Assembly: GCF_002892795.1 (NCBI RefSeq)
Contig: NZ_PJMC01000007.1
Coordinates: forward strand, 62,001-126,000
DNA: 64,000 nt
Reading direction: 5' to 3'
Source of the DNA: Arthrobacter sp. AFG20
GTDB taxonomy: Bacteria > Actinomycetota > Actinomycetes > Actinomycetales > Micrococcaceae
A model generated the notes under the pieces. That model searched no databases and was not told the origin of the DNA. It worked only from the letters and a program-made list of their open reading frames with translations. Position numbers and translations under genes: made by a program. Below are positions 8,175 through 16,618 of this stretch, one piece after another (position 1 is the stretch's first letter; each line of letters begins with the position of its first letter).

Positions 8175-9143
8175 CTACTTGGTGGCGCTGGTGTGGGCGT
8201 CCACAGTGACCACTTCGAAGGTCTTGGCGTTCGGCACTCCAAACTTGGCGTTGACGGCGGCGAGGGTGTCATCGAAGAGGGCGGCCGTCGTCGGGATGTT
8301 GAAGTGCGGGCTGGTGATGACCTCCCGCAGCTTCGCGGTTGATTCGTGGAAGTTCACCCGGAGCCTGCTGATCTGGTTGGACATGTTCTGCACGGCCCAG
8401 ACGGTGTCGCCCTTGACCAGGACGCCGTCGACGTTGGGCACCTTCACGCCCTTGATCTCGGCGCTGGCACCAGTCCGCGGGCTGACGGTGTAGAGGGCCT
8501 GGTTACCCGAGTGGGCCACCACCAAACGGCGGGCGTCGCGTGAATAGGCGATGCCATTGAGGTTGAATTGCTTGCTGGTATCCGCCGCGGGACCCTTCAG
8601 GGCCAGCGTCCGCACAGTGCCGAGGTCGCCGTCGTCGTCCACCGGAATGAAGTACAGCTCACCCCGCCGCGAGTTCGTGAACCAGGCGCCGTGGTCCGTG
8701 AGCGCCACGTCGTTGATGAAGGCCTCCTTCGTGGTCAGCTGGTAGGTCTTGACGGTCTTGCCGTCATCGGTGTCGTAGACGTAGGCCGTTCCCGCAGGGC
8801 CGCCCGCCACGAAGAGGAGGTCATTGCGTGTGTCGGCCTTCATGCCCACGGCCATCCTGCCGTTGGGGACGTCAATGAATTTCTTAGCGGTGCCTTTGCG
8901 GATATCTCCCCGGAAGATGTCGCCCGTCACGAGATCGCCGGCGTAGAACGTGCTGCCTTCGCCTGCGGTGATGCCTTCGGCTCCCTTGGCGCCGGGGAGG
9001 ACGATCACACTGCGGCGGTCTTCGTCCTGCTGCCTGTCAGCGGTGGCCACCGGCGCCGGAGCCAGTAATGCCACAAGGGCGATAAATCCCACGGCGGCTC
9101 CACGGCGTGCTTTACTACCTGAACATCTCGTACTGAGGCTCAT
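8175..9143 (-). CDS. Secreted beta-propeller protein (SMP-30/YncE-like)
   Basis: A 322-residue exported protein. A signal peptide spans roughly residues 1-35: basic KARRG, hydrophobic AAVGFIALVALLAPAP, then an ATA cleavage site. The rest is repeated short beta strands (DLLFVAGGPAGTAYVYD, GAWFTNSRRGELYFIPVD, NGIAYSRDARRLVVAHSGNQALYTVS), as in six-bladed propellers of the SMP-30/gluconolactonase superfamily. GGAGAG six bases before the ATG at 9143 fixes the start; the frame is open further upstream. No catalytic set is recognised, so I call it only a fold. It is transcribed divergently from the gene at 9401. Confidence 0.75.
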   Translation of the reverse strand: MSLSTRCSGSKARRGAAVGFIALVALLAPAPVATADRQQDEDRRSVIVLPGAKGAEGITAGEGSTFYAGDLVTGDIFRGDIRKGTAKKFIDVPNGRMAVGMKADTRNDLLFVAGGPAGTAYVYDTDDGKTVKTYQLTTKEAFINDVALTDHGAWFTNSRRGELYFIPVDDDGDLGTVRTLALKGPAADTSKQFNLNGIAYSRDARRLVVAHSGNQALYTVSPRTGASAEIKGVKVPNVDGVLVKGDTVWAVQNMSNQISRLRVNFHESTAKLREVITSPHFNIPTTAALFDDTLAAVNAKFGVPNAKTFEVVTVDAHTSATK

Positions 9144-9260
9144 GTTGCTCTCCGGACTTGGACTTTTTCCGTGCGAGCTGGCCGTAGTACGGTCGCGCCG
9201 CACGATGGTCTTTTCAGTGTAGGTACCGGGCCGAAGGCTGGCCATAGCGCGGAAAGAGCG

Positions 9261-9325
9261 GGAGTTTTTGTGCACGTATTCGCCGCAAATGCCCCATCAG
9301 AGGCCATTATCTGGACAAAAACTCC
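9261..9325. promoter_or_regulatory. Inverted repeat in the divergent promoter region
   Basis: GGAGTTTTTGT at 9261-9271 is repeated in inverse as ACAAAAACTCC at 9315-9325, an 11-base perfect pair 43 bases apart. It lies between the divergent genes at 9143 and 9401, so it could be a paired operator. Nothing else is recognisable in the 257-base gap. Confidence 0.35.
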
Positions 9326-9400
9326 AGCCGTCCGGGATGGTTCGCGGGATCGGAACGCGGGGGCAATACCCCTGTAACAGCTGCCGGGCAGGCTGGGAGC

Positions 9401-10366
9401 ATGAAGCCCCACAAGCCGAACCCCGCCGCGGCCGAACTGAGCTGTGAAGTCTGCGGGCAGATGCCCGAGCCCACCAAGACACGACTCACGGTGGCCAATG
9501 TCGCCGTCATGCTCCCGATCGAACTGCTGGTGCACGCGCTGGTGGTGCAGACGCAGCTGCCCTATCTGGCCAAGGTGCTGGTCCTGACACTGACGGCCAC
9601 CGTCCTGGTGATCTGGGTGGCCGAGCCCTCCGCCGCGCGGATCCTGCGGCGGTGGCTCCACGCACCCGCGCTCCGTCACCGCCGCCGCCTTGGCGCGGCG
9701 CCCGCCCTGTGGCGTGCAAGGACGGTGCTCCGCGACGAACCCGGCTCCCTCAAGCGGATCACCAGGTCCCTGGCACTGCTGGACACCAACATCCTGGGCA
9801 TCCACGTTCATCCCGTCCGGGGCGGGGTGATGGACGAATTCGTGCTGTCCGCCCCCGGCGAGGTCAGCGAGCGCCAGCTGCTGGAGGCCCTGACGGACGG
9901 CGGCGGACGGAGCGCGCAGGTCTGGCCCACCACCGCCCTGGCCATGGCCGACGGGCAGACCAAGGCCCTGAGCCTGGCCGCCCGGATCGCCGCCACTCCC
10001 GCGGAGCTCCCGCTGGCAGTGGCGGAATTGCTGTCCGCCAGGATCCTCGAGCCCGGCAGTGAGTCAGCCCGCCACACCCAAACGAACGCCCGTGAAACGA
10101 ACGACGCCGGCACCATCCTGAAGATTCCCACCGCCTGGCACGGACCCATCACCTTCTTCCGTCCCGGCGAACCGTTCACGCCGGCCGAATCAGCCCGCGC
10201 CCACCGGCTCGCGGAGCTCGCCGAAATCCTGGCGCACCGGGACGCTCAGGGATCCGGGGACGCCTCGGAATCCGGAGCAGAACCGGAATCCGGAGCAGAA
10301 CCGGAATCCGGGCTCATTTCGGGGCCGGGCGGGTCCCCAGCAGCAGGTTCAGCCCCCAGCCGATGA
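9401..10366 (+). CDS. Membrane-anchored protein with an ACT-like domain
   Basis: 321 residues in four parts: a short head with CEVCGQMPEP (two cysteines); two predicted membrane helices at about 30-75; a soluble domain at about 110-170 that reads like an ACT ligand-binding module (DEPGSLKRITRSLALLDTNILGIHVHPV, then VMDEFVLSAPGEVSERQLLEAL); and an acidic Gly/Ser/Glu/Pro tail. ACT domains usually bind amino acids and regulate metabolism. A fusion to a membrane anchor would suit a sensor. The last 53 bases overlap the 3' end of the HPP gene on the other strand. No specific function is assigned. Confidence 0.7.
   Translation: MKPHKPNPAAAELSCEVCGQMPEPTKTRLTVANVAVMLPIELLVHALVVQTQLPYLAKVLVLTLTATVLVIWVAEPSAARILRRWLHAPALRHRRRLGAAPALWRARTVLRDEPGSLKRITRSLALLDTNILGIHVHPVRGGVMDEFVLSAPGEVSERQLLEALTDGGGRSAQVWPTTALAMADGQTKALSLAARIAATPAELPLAVAELLSARILEPGSESARHTQTNARETNDAGTILKIPTAWHGPITFFRPGEPFTPAESARAHRLAELAEILAHRDAQGSGDASESGAEPESGAEPESGLISGPGGSPAAGSAPSR
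10267..10311 (+). repeat. 18-base tandem repeat in coding sequence
   Basis: GGAATCCGGAGCAGAACC occurs twice in tandem (10267-10284, 10285-10302) followed by half a copy. It encodes the ESGAEPESGAEPESG tail of the ACT-like membrane protein. The period is a multiple of three, so copy-number change would keep the frame. The repeat ends three bases before the stop of the opposing HPP gene. Confidence 0.8.
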
Positions 10367-10847
10367 GAGTGGTCATGACAACCGCCGCAGCGACAGACAC
10401 CAACTGAACCGGCGTGGTGAGGATGCCGAGGCTGATGATCAGCGTCGTCGCTCCCGCCGGCGGATGAGGCATGCCAATCCATGACAGCGCCAGCGTGGTC
10501 AGCGCCACCGACAGGGCTCCGCTGACGACGTGCAGCGGCGTCAGTCCACCCACGGGAGCCGAGGGCTGGTCCTGTAATCCGAAGGCGTAAAGGCACACGG
10601 CGCCCGCCAGCAGTCCGGCGCCGTGGCCGGCGAGCGCGTTGACCGGCCTCGAGGCCTCCTGCTCAGGAGATTCGAAGAACAGCATCACCGTAGGACCAAG
10701 GCTGGGAAAAAGCCAGGGGAGGTGGAGGAGAACGCCGACGACGCCGCAGACTCCCAGGACCACGATCACCAGGGCAGCCGCATACACACCGGCCCCAAGC
10801 CCGTGCCATTGACCTTTCATTCGCTCCAGCAACGAAGCCTGTGCCAT
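10314..10847 (-). CDS. HPP-family membrane protein
   Basis: 177 residues with four or five hydrophobic helices. The family-defining HPPAGATTLI motif is present in the second half, and SLGPTVMLFFESPEQEASRP in the first. HPP proteins have been linked to nitrite transport in plastids and cyanobacteria; in this host the role is unknown. The ATG at 10847 is chosen because GGGAGGA lies six bases before it. The gene follows the aldo/keto reductase on the same strand after a 120-base gap, and its 3' end overlaps the gene at 9401. Confidence 0.85.
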   Translation of the reverse strand: MAQASLLERMKGQWHGLGAGVYAAALVIVVLGVCGVVGVLLHLPWLFPSLGPTVMLFFESPEQEASRPVNALAGHGAGLLAGAVCLYAFGLQDQPSAPVGGLTPLHVVSGALSVALTTLALSWIGMPHPPAGATTLIISLGILTTPVQLVSVAAAVVMTTLIGWGLNLLLGTRPAPK

Positions 10848-10967
10848 CGCCGATCCTCCCGAGTCCCTCAACGCCCTGCATCCGGTGTTGTGGTTACCCG
10901 TACCCCTCAGCCACCGGCTTACCCGCGTTCACCAACCGGGACGCAGCCCTGACCGAATGCGGGCCCG

Positions 10968-11951
10968 TCAGAAACCGGACGGATAGCGGGGCGTGTAGCT
11001 TTCTTCGAGGCGCCGGACCTCCGAGTCGGTCAAGGCAATCCCGACGGCGGCAGCGGCGTCGTCGATATGGCGTTCCTTCGTCGCCCCAATGATGGGGGCG
11101 GTGACGGCGGACTTGCCTGCACTCCAGGCCAGGGCGATCTGCGCCATCGGCACGCCACGTTCGTCGGCCACGGCGGCGACTGCGTCGACGATGGCCCTGT
11201 TCGCGTCCTCGTCCTGCCTGTACAGGCCCTTGCCGAACTCGTCCGTGTCCTTCCGGGTCCCGGACCCCGCAGCACCCCAGGGCCTGGTCAGGTTTCCGCG
11301 CGCCAGCGGGCTCCAGGGGATCACGCCCACACCCGTGGCCTGGCAGAACGGGTGCATTTCGCGTTCCTCCTCCCGCTCGAGGAGGTTGTACTGGTCCTGC
11401 ATGGACACGAACCTGGTCCAGCCATGCAGTTCCGCCGCATGCTGCATCCGGGCGAACTGCCAGGCCCACATGCTTGACGCCCCGATGTACCGCGCCTTCC
11501 CCGCCTTGACGACGTCGTGCAGGGCCTCCATCGTCTCCTCGACCGGGGTCAGCGGGTCATAGCGGTGGATCTGGTAGAGGTCCACGTAGTCGGTGCCAAG
11601 CCGGGTGAGGGATGCGTCGATCTCGTGCATGATCGCGGCCCGGCTGAGGCCACCCCCGTTGCGGGCCTGGCGCATCCGGCCGTGGACTTTGGTGGCGATC
11701 TGGACCTCCTCACGGGGGGCCAGTTCCTTGAGCAGGGTGCCGGTGATCTCCTCGCTCGAGCCGGCCGAGTACACGTTTGCGGTGTCGAAGGTGGTGATCC
11801 CGGCCTCGTAGGCGCGCCGCACAAACGGCCTGGCCTCATCGAGTCCCACGCTCCACCCGTGCGATCCCTTTTCCGGATCGCCGTAGCTCATCATGCCCAG
11901 GACAACAGCGCTGATTTCCAGCCCGGAGTTTCCAAGTCGCACCGTCTTCAT
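10968..11951 (-). CDS. Aldo/keto reductase
   Basis: 327-residue NADPH-dependent carbonyl reductase with the (beta/alpha)8 fold. The catalytic tetrad is readable: Asp and Tyr in TFDTANVYSAG, Lys in IATKVHG, His in YQIHRYDP. The C-terminal nucleotide-binding part includes IIGATKERH. It belongs to the YajO/Tas-like group of AKRs. AAAGGGAG lies six bases before the ATG. The gene is divergent from the hydantoinase-type operon at 12.2 kb, but its substrate and any functional link are unknown. Confidence 0.9.
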   Translation of the reverse strand: MKTVRLGNSGLEISAVVLGMMSYGDPEKGSHGWSVGLDEARPFVRRAYEAGITTFDTANVYSAGSSEEITGTLLKELAPREEVQIATKVHGRMRQARNGGGLSRAAIMHEIDASLTRLGTDYVDLYQIHRYDPLTPVEETMEALHDVVKAGKARYIGASSMWAWQFARMQHAAELHGWTRFVSMQDQYNLLEREEEREMHPFCQATGVGVIPWSPLARGNLTRPWGAAGSGTRKDTDEFGKGLYRQDEDANRAIVDAVAAVADERGVPMAQIALAWSAGKSAVTAPIIGATKERHIDDAAAAVGIALTDSEVRRLEESYTPRYPSGF

Positions 11952-12037
11952 TCGGTTCTCCCTTTCGATGTCTTGCCGTCCGGCCCAGAGTCACAATTCG
12001 TTTTTTCGCGGGCCACGGCCATCTTCCCCGAAAACCC

Positions 12038-12093
12038 TTGACAGTGTCCCGCGCCACACCTATCTTGAATTTGGGATCCCAAAACGGGATCCC
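12038..12093 (+). promoter_or_regulatory. Sigma-70 promoter with double GGGATCCC operator
   Basis: TTGACA at 12038-12043, a 17-base spacer and TATCTT at 12061-12066 form a near-consensus promoter. Directly downstream, GGGATCCC occurs at 12073-12080 and 12086-12093, each flanked by A/T runs (TTGGGATCCCAAAA, CGGGATCCCAAAA). Two palindromes over the start of transcription suit repression by the FCD-type GntR regulator of this operon. The transcript would have a leader of about 150 bases before the GTG at 12221. Confidence 0.75.
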
Positions 12094-12220
12094 AAAAGGC
12101 AGGACTGTTCCGCCGGCGCAAACCAACACCGCCGGCCCAAAAACTCCCGCCGAACCGCGGCCGCACCGCCCCATTTCATCCCCCATCCAATGTCCGCACC
12201 CTTCCCACTAAGGAGAAGCT

Positions 12221-13579
12221 GTGTCTCTCCCAGATACTGAAGCAGTGACAATCCAGGCCCAATCCCCAGAATCCCGCGGTACCAAGCCCGGCAAGGACGG
12301 CGTGCAACGACGCACCAACGTCCGCTGGAAGCTGTTCCTGCTGCTGCTCGTCCTGGTTTCGGTCAACTACATCGACCGCGGCTCCATCTCGGTGGCGCTG
12401 CCCATCATCCAGAAAGAATTCAACCTCGCCCCGGAGCTCGTGGGCCTCCTGCTCTCCGCGTTCTTCTGGACCTACGCCCTGATGCAGATCCCGGTCGGTT
12501 TGCTGATCGACAAGTTCGGTCCGCGCAAGGTGATGACCGCTTCCTGCGTGGGCTGGGGTGCCGCCACCGCCGCCTCCGGCATGGCCGGCGGCTTCCTCAG
12601 CATGTTCATCGCCCGGCTGGGCATCGGCGTCACCGAGGCCGGCGTCATGCCGGCCGGCGGCAAGCTGAACGCCATCTGGATGCACAAGTCGGAGCGTGGC
12701 CGCGGCGCCACGATCCTGGACGCCGGCGCTCCCCTCGGCGCCGGACTGGGCGGCATCCTCATCGCCGGCCTCATCGCCGCCACAGGCAGCTGGCGCAGCT
12801 CGTTCGTCATCGCCGGTGCCGCCACCGTCCTCATGGGCCTGGCCGTCTGGTGGTATGTCCGCGACAATCCCCGCCAGCACCGCGGCGTCAACACGGCCGA
12901 GGCCGAATATATCGAGGCCTCCCACGCCGCCGAAGACGCCGAGGCGGAACTCGACGGCAGCAAGGGCAAGCGCGCGCTGCTCCCCTATCTGAAGTTCCGT
13001 TCGTTCTGGGCCATGTGCTTTGGCTGGCTGGGCTTCAACGGCGTGTTCTACGGCCTGCTCACCTGGGGCCCGCTGTACCTGGCCCAGGCCAAGGGCTTCG
13101 ACCTGAAAACCATCGGCTGGTCCACCTTCGTGATCTTCGGTGCCGGTTTCGTCGGCGAGATCCTGGGCGGCACCATCGCCGACAAGTGGCGCGCGTCCGG
13201 CGCCTCCGCCAACCGCGTCATGCGGACGCTGCTGGGCATCTCCAGTGTCGTGGTGGTGGGTGGCCTCATCGGGGTGACTGTCGTTGCGGACCCGACCACC
13301 GCCGTCGTCCTTCTCTCCGTGGTGATGTTCTTCCTCCGCTGGGTGGGCCTGTTCTGGAGCATCCCGTCCATCCTGGGCGGCCGCACCAACGCCGGTGTCC
13401 TCGGCGGAGCCATGAACTTCAGCGGCAACATCTCCGGATTTGTCACACCGATCGCCGTCGGCCTGATCGTGGGCGCCACGGGCTCCTATACCTGGGCGCT
13501 GCTCTACTTCGTGGGATCCGCCATCATCATGGGGGTCTCCGTGCTCACCCTGAACTACAACAAGCGGCTGCCTGTCTAA
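12221..13579 (+). CDS. MFS transporter, anion:cation symporter (ACS) type
   Basis: 452 residues with twelve predicted membrane helices, starting at a GTG preceded by AAGGAG. The first helix has LVSVNYIDRGSISVALPIIQKEF, typical of the ACS group (glucarate, tartrate, allantoate and related organic anion carriers). DKFGPRKV is the loop 2-3 MFS motif. As the first gene of an operon encoding a hydantoinase and two Asp/Glu racemase-fold proteins, it probably imports the operon's substrate, perhaps a ureido acid, cyclic ureide or malonate derivative. The family is certain, the substrate is not. Confidence 0.88.
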   Translation: MSLPDTEAVTIQAQSPESRGTKPGKDGVQRRTNVRWKLFLLLLVLVSVNYIDRGSISVALPIIQKEFNLAPELVGLLLSAFFWTYALMQIPVGLLIDKFGPRKVMTASCVGWGAATAASGMAGGFLSMFIARLGIGVTEAGVMPAGGKLNAIWMHKSERGRGATILDAGAPLGAGLGGILIAGLIAATGSWRSSFVIAGAATVLMGLAVWWYVRDNPRQHRGVNTAEAEYIEASHAAEDAEAELDGSKGKRALLPYLKFRSFWAMCFGWLGFNGVFYGLLTWGPLYLAQAKGFDLKTIGWSTFVIFGAGFVGEILGGTIADKWRASGASANRVMRTLLGISSVVVVGGLIGVTVVADPTTAVVLLSVVMFFLRWVGLFWSIPSILGGRTNAGVLGGAMNFSGNISGFVTPIAVGLIVGATGSYTWALLYFVGSAIIMGVSVLTLNYNKRLPV

Positions 13580-13618
13580 GCTGGGCAGCAAGCCCAACTC
13601 CCGCCGGCCGGGAGCGCA

Positions 13619-14329
13619 ATGTCACAAGAATCCGAATGGAGCACCATGCTTACCGCAGAAGAGACCCAGGACAAGGAACGCCCCCTCCGCGAGGCCGTCC
13701 GGGACACGCTCCGCACCCGGATCTTCGAGGGGCATTACGTTCCCGGCACCCGGTTGGTGGAACGCGACCTGGCCGCTGAGTTCAACGTTTCACGGCTTCC
13801 CGTCCGGGAAGCGCTGAGGATGCTCCGCCAGGAAGGGCTCATCAGCGACCGCGGGGCGCGGGGCGCGGAAGTCAGCACCCTTAGCCCCAAGGACGTCGAG
13901 GACCTCTTCGACGTCCGGCAGTCACTGGAGGTGCTGGCCTGCCGGCTCGCCGCCACCCGTGCCACGGCTGAGGACCTCGACCGCCTGAAAGGGCTGCTGG
14001 ACGAGGCCGACCGCTGCCTCGCCAAGGGCGCCGTCATCGAGGCACACCGCGCCAACAGCGAATTCCACGACGCCATCACCCGGATCGCCGACAACAACTT
14101 TCTCAAATCCGCGCTGGAACCCCTGCAGGGCCGCATGCACTGGCTGTTCCGCCACGTCAGCGACCTGCCCGAACTGATCCAGGAACACCGGGACCTGTAC
14201 GAGGCCATCGCCAGCGGCAACCCCGACCGGGCCGCCGCCCAGTCCGCGTCGCACATCGGCAAATACCGCGAACAGTTCCCCGACGACTTCCAGAAAACGG
14301 AACCAGCCCTGCACCGGAAGAAAAAATGA
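13619..14329 (+). CDS. GntR-family regulator with FCD domain
   Basis: 236 residues. The N-terminal winged helix (about 20-85) shows the GntR signature RTRIFEGHYVPGTRLVERDLAAEFNVSRLPVREALRML. The C-terminal FCD all-helical domain carries the metal/ligand residues seen in HRANSEFHDAITR and the QEHRDLYEAI stretch. It sits inside the operon it probably controls; the GGGATCCC palindromes in the operon promoter are the obvious binding site. ATG codons at 13619 and 13646 both have ribosome sites. The stop overlaps the next start by four bases. Confidence 0.9.
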   Translation: MSQESEWSTMLTAEETQDKERPLREAVRDTLRTRIFEGHYVPGTRLVERDLAAEFNVSRLPVREALRMLRQEGLISDRGARGAEVSTLSPKDVEDLFDVRQSLEVLACRLAATRATAEDLDRLKGLLDEADRCLAKGAVIEAHRANSEFHDAITRIADNNFLKSALEPLQGRMHWLFRHVSDLPELIQEHRDLYEAIASGNPDRAAAQSASHIGKYREQFPDDFQKTEPALHRKKK

Positions 14330-15138
14330 AACTTCTCGTCATCAACCCGAACATCAGCGAGGACGTCACCGCCCTGATCGAGTCCGAGGCCCGGCGCTCC
14401 GCCTCCCCGGGCACCAGCCTGGTTGTCCGCACGGCCGGTCACGGCGTCGAATACATCGAAACCCGCTTTGAATCCCTCATCGCGGCCGGCGCCGTCGCCG
14501 AGATCATTGCCGAACACACCGCCGGCGGCAACCCAGCCGACGGCAGCGCCGCCGGTCCCATTGACGGCGTCGTGGTCGCCGCCTTCGGGGACCCGGGGAT
14601 GCCGGCCCTGAAGGAACTCGCCGACGTTCCCGTCATCGGCATCACCGAGGCAGCCCTCTGCGCCGCTGCGCTGCAGGGGCACCGGTTCTCCATCATTGCC
14701 ATCTCGGACCGGATCCGCCCGTGGTACCTGGACTGTGTGGAGCGGTTCGGTCTCGGCGGACGGCTGGCCTCCATCCGCTCCATCAACGAGTCCCTGAACG
14801 CCATCGGCTCGGTGCAGCAGGACTTCCAGGAAACCCTGCTGGCACTCAGCCGGCAGGCCGTCGCGGAGGACGGCGCCGACGTCGTCGTCCTCGCCGGGGC
14901 GCCCCTGGCGGGGCTGGCCCGCGAACTCCGGGGGCAGATCCCCGTTCCCGTGGTGGACGGCATCTCCGCCGGGATCCGGATGGCGGAGGCCGTGGTGGGG
15001 CTCCAGTCCGGCCCGCACCGGGCCGGCGCGTTCGCTCCGCCGCCGGTCAAGGCCCGCAAGGGCCTGTCCGAAAACCTCGACGCCGCCCTGACCGCCGCCC
15101 AGACGGCGTCGAACGCCGCGGCGCCCGCACCCAATTAG
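14326..15138 (+). CDS. Asp/Glu/hydantoin racemase-fold protein lacking both catalytic cysteines
   Basis: 270 residues, clearly of the HyuE-like racemase superfamily (MKLLVINPNIS start; VVVAAFGDPGMPALKEL; GITEAALCAA). Hydantoin racemases use two cysteines, one in an ACFGDPG context and one in a GCAG context. Here these positions read A86 (VAAFGDPG) and G191 (LAGAPLAG), so two-base proton transfer by thiols is not possible. It may catalyse a different reaction or bind without catalysis. It is coupled to the GntR gene by an ATGA overlap. The missing cysteines are read directly from sequence; the consensus I compare with is from family knowledge. Confidence 0.8.
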   Translation: MKLLVINPNISEDVTALIESEARRSASPGTSLVVRTAGHGVEYIETRFESLIAAGAVAEIIAEHTAGGNPADGSAAGPIDGVVVAAFGDPGMPALKELADVPVIGITEAALCAAALQGHRFSIIAISDRIRPWYLDCVERFGLGGRLASIRSINESLNAIGSVQQDFQETLLALSRQAVAEDGADVVVLAGAPLAGLARELRGQIPVPVVDGISAGIRMAEAVVGLQSGPHRAGAFAPPPVKARKGLSENLDAALTAAQTASNAAAPAPN

Positions 15139-15187
15139 TCCCAGCAACTCCCCCATTCCCATCAGCTTCCCAGTCAGGAGGACGACG

Positions 15188-16609
15188 ATGTCCCAGATTC
15201 CCGAACTCGTCATCGCCAACGGCACCGTGGTCAACAGTTTTGGCCGCCGGCGCGCCCACATCATCGTGGTGGACGGCACGATCAGCCACCTCGTCGACGC
15301 TGCAGAGCCCGTACCCGAGGCCGAACGCACCGTCGACGCCACCGGCCAGCTGGTGATCCCCGGCGGCGTGGACGCACACTGCCACGTGGCCCAGGTGACC
15401 GGCCGGTTCCGCACCCTGGACGATTACCGGACCACCTCAACCGCTGCCCTGTGGGGCGGCACCACCACTATCATCGATTTCGGCATTCCCCGTGACGCCC
15501 GCGAAACCCCGCTGGCGGCCGTGCTGAACAAGAAGGAGCTGGCGCAGGAGTCCCGCTGTGACGTGGCACTGCACGGGTCCGTGGTCAGCTGGGACGAGAC
15601 CGTGCCGTGGCAGCTCGAACAGCTCGCCGCCGAGGGTGTCCGCTCCGTGAAGATGTACACCACCAACCGCGGCACCACCATGGCGGACGGGGACACCATC
15701 CTGAAGGTGATGCGCGAAATGGTCCGGCTGGACGGGCTCACCTACATCCACGCCGAGCACGACCCCATCATCGCGGACTGCACGGCGCAGCACGCCGACG
15801 ACGGCAGGATCGGCATCGAGCACCTGCACCGCACGCGTCCGGAGCTGGCCGAGGAAATCTCGGTCAAGGAAACGCTCGCCATGGCCCAGTACACCATGGC
15901 CCCGGTGTACTTCGTCCACCAGTCCACGCCAGGGGCGGTCGACCTGGTCACCGAGGCCCGTGCCCGCGGCCAGGAGGCTTACTCGGAAACGTGCCCGCAC
16001 TACCTCACGCTCGATGACACCGTGTACGGTTCAGCCTTCCCGGAGTGGTACGCCTGCTGCCCACCGATGCGCAGCCCGGAAACGGTCGCAGCGCTCAGGG
16101 AGCGGCTGGCCGGCGGCGCCATCCACACCGTCTCCTCTGACCATTCCTGCTACGACCTGACCCAGAAGCGGGAACGCACCGACGACGTCCGCGCCATGCC
16201 GCACGGCCTCCCGGGCGTGGAAACCCGCATGCCCGTCACGTTCACGGCGATGGCTGAATCCGGCAGCAGCGTGGAGGACTTCGTGGAGGTCTTCTCCGCC
16301 GGACCGGCGCGCATCAACGCCTTGCCCGGCAAGGGCTCCATCGCCGAGGGCTTCGACGCCGACCTGGTGCTCTTCGATCCTGCCGAACACAGGACGGTGG
16401 ACGGCGGCGCGCTGCACATGGGCACCGACTTCTCGCCTTTCGACGGCCGCACGCTGGCCGGCTGGCCCGCCGTCGTGGTTTCCGCAGGCCGCGTGGTGCT
16501 GGACCGGGAGGGCTTCCACGATCCCGGCGCCGTGGGCCGCTTCGTTTCCCGGAACGGTTTCCGGGAACACCTTGCCGCCGCTGCCGACCTGTCCGCCGCG
16601 ACCCTCTAG
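15188..16609 (+). CDS. Hydantoinase/dihydropyrimidinase-type cyclic amidohydrolase
   Basis: 473-residue TIM-barrel metal-dependent amidohydrolase that opens cyclic ureides to N-carbamoyl acids. Metal ligands are visible: H64 and H66 in DAHCH, the lysine to be carbamylated probably K155 in VKMYTTNRG, H188 in IHAEHD, a histidine in CPHYLTL, and Asp in SSDHS. AGGAGG lies six bases before the ATG. There is no N-carbamoyl amino acid hydrolase in the operon, which is unusual for hydantoin use. Instead it is followed directly by an arylmalonate-decarboxylase-like gene. Confidence 0.88.
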   Translation: MSQIPELVIANGTVVNSFGRRRAHIIVVDGTISHLVDAAEPVPEAERTVDATGQLVIPGGVDAHCHVAQVTGRFRTLDDYRTTSTAALWGGTTTIIDFGIPRDARETPLAAVLNKKELAQESRCDVALHGSVVSWDETVPWQLEQLAAEGVRSVKMYTTNRGTTMADGDTILKVMREMVRLDGLTYIHAEHDPIIADCTAQHADDGRIGIEHLHRTRPELAEEISVKETLAMAQYTMAPVYFVHQSTPGAVDLVTEARARGQEAYSETCPHYLTLDDTVYGSAFPEWYACCPPMRSPETVAALRERLAGGAIHTVSSDHSCYDLTQKRERTDDVRAMPHGLPGVETRMPVTFTAMAESGSSVEDFVEVFSAGPARINALPGKGSIAEGFDADLVLFDPAEHRTVDGGALHMGTDFSPFDGRTLAGWPAVVVSAGRVVLDREGFHDPGAVGRFVSRNGFREHLAAAADLSAATL

Positions 16610-16618
16610 GAGCACGTG

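Noticed and set aside
12176..13597. 473-residue minus-strand frame opposite the MFS gene
   Set aside because: Antisense to a twelve-helix transporter; His/Gly/Ala/Asp-rich shadow with no domain.
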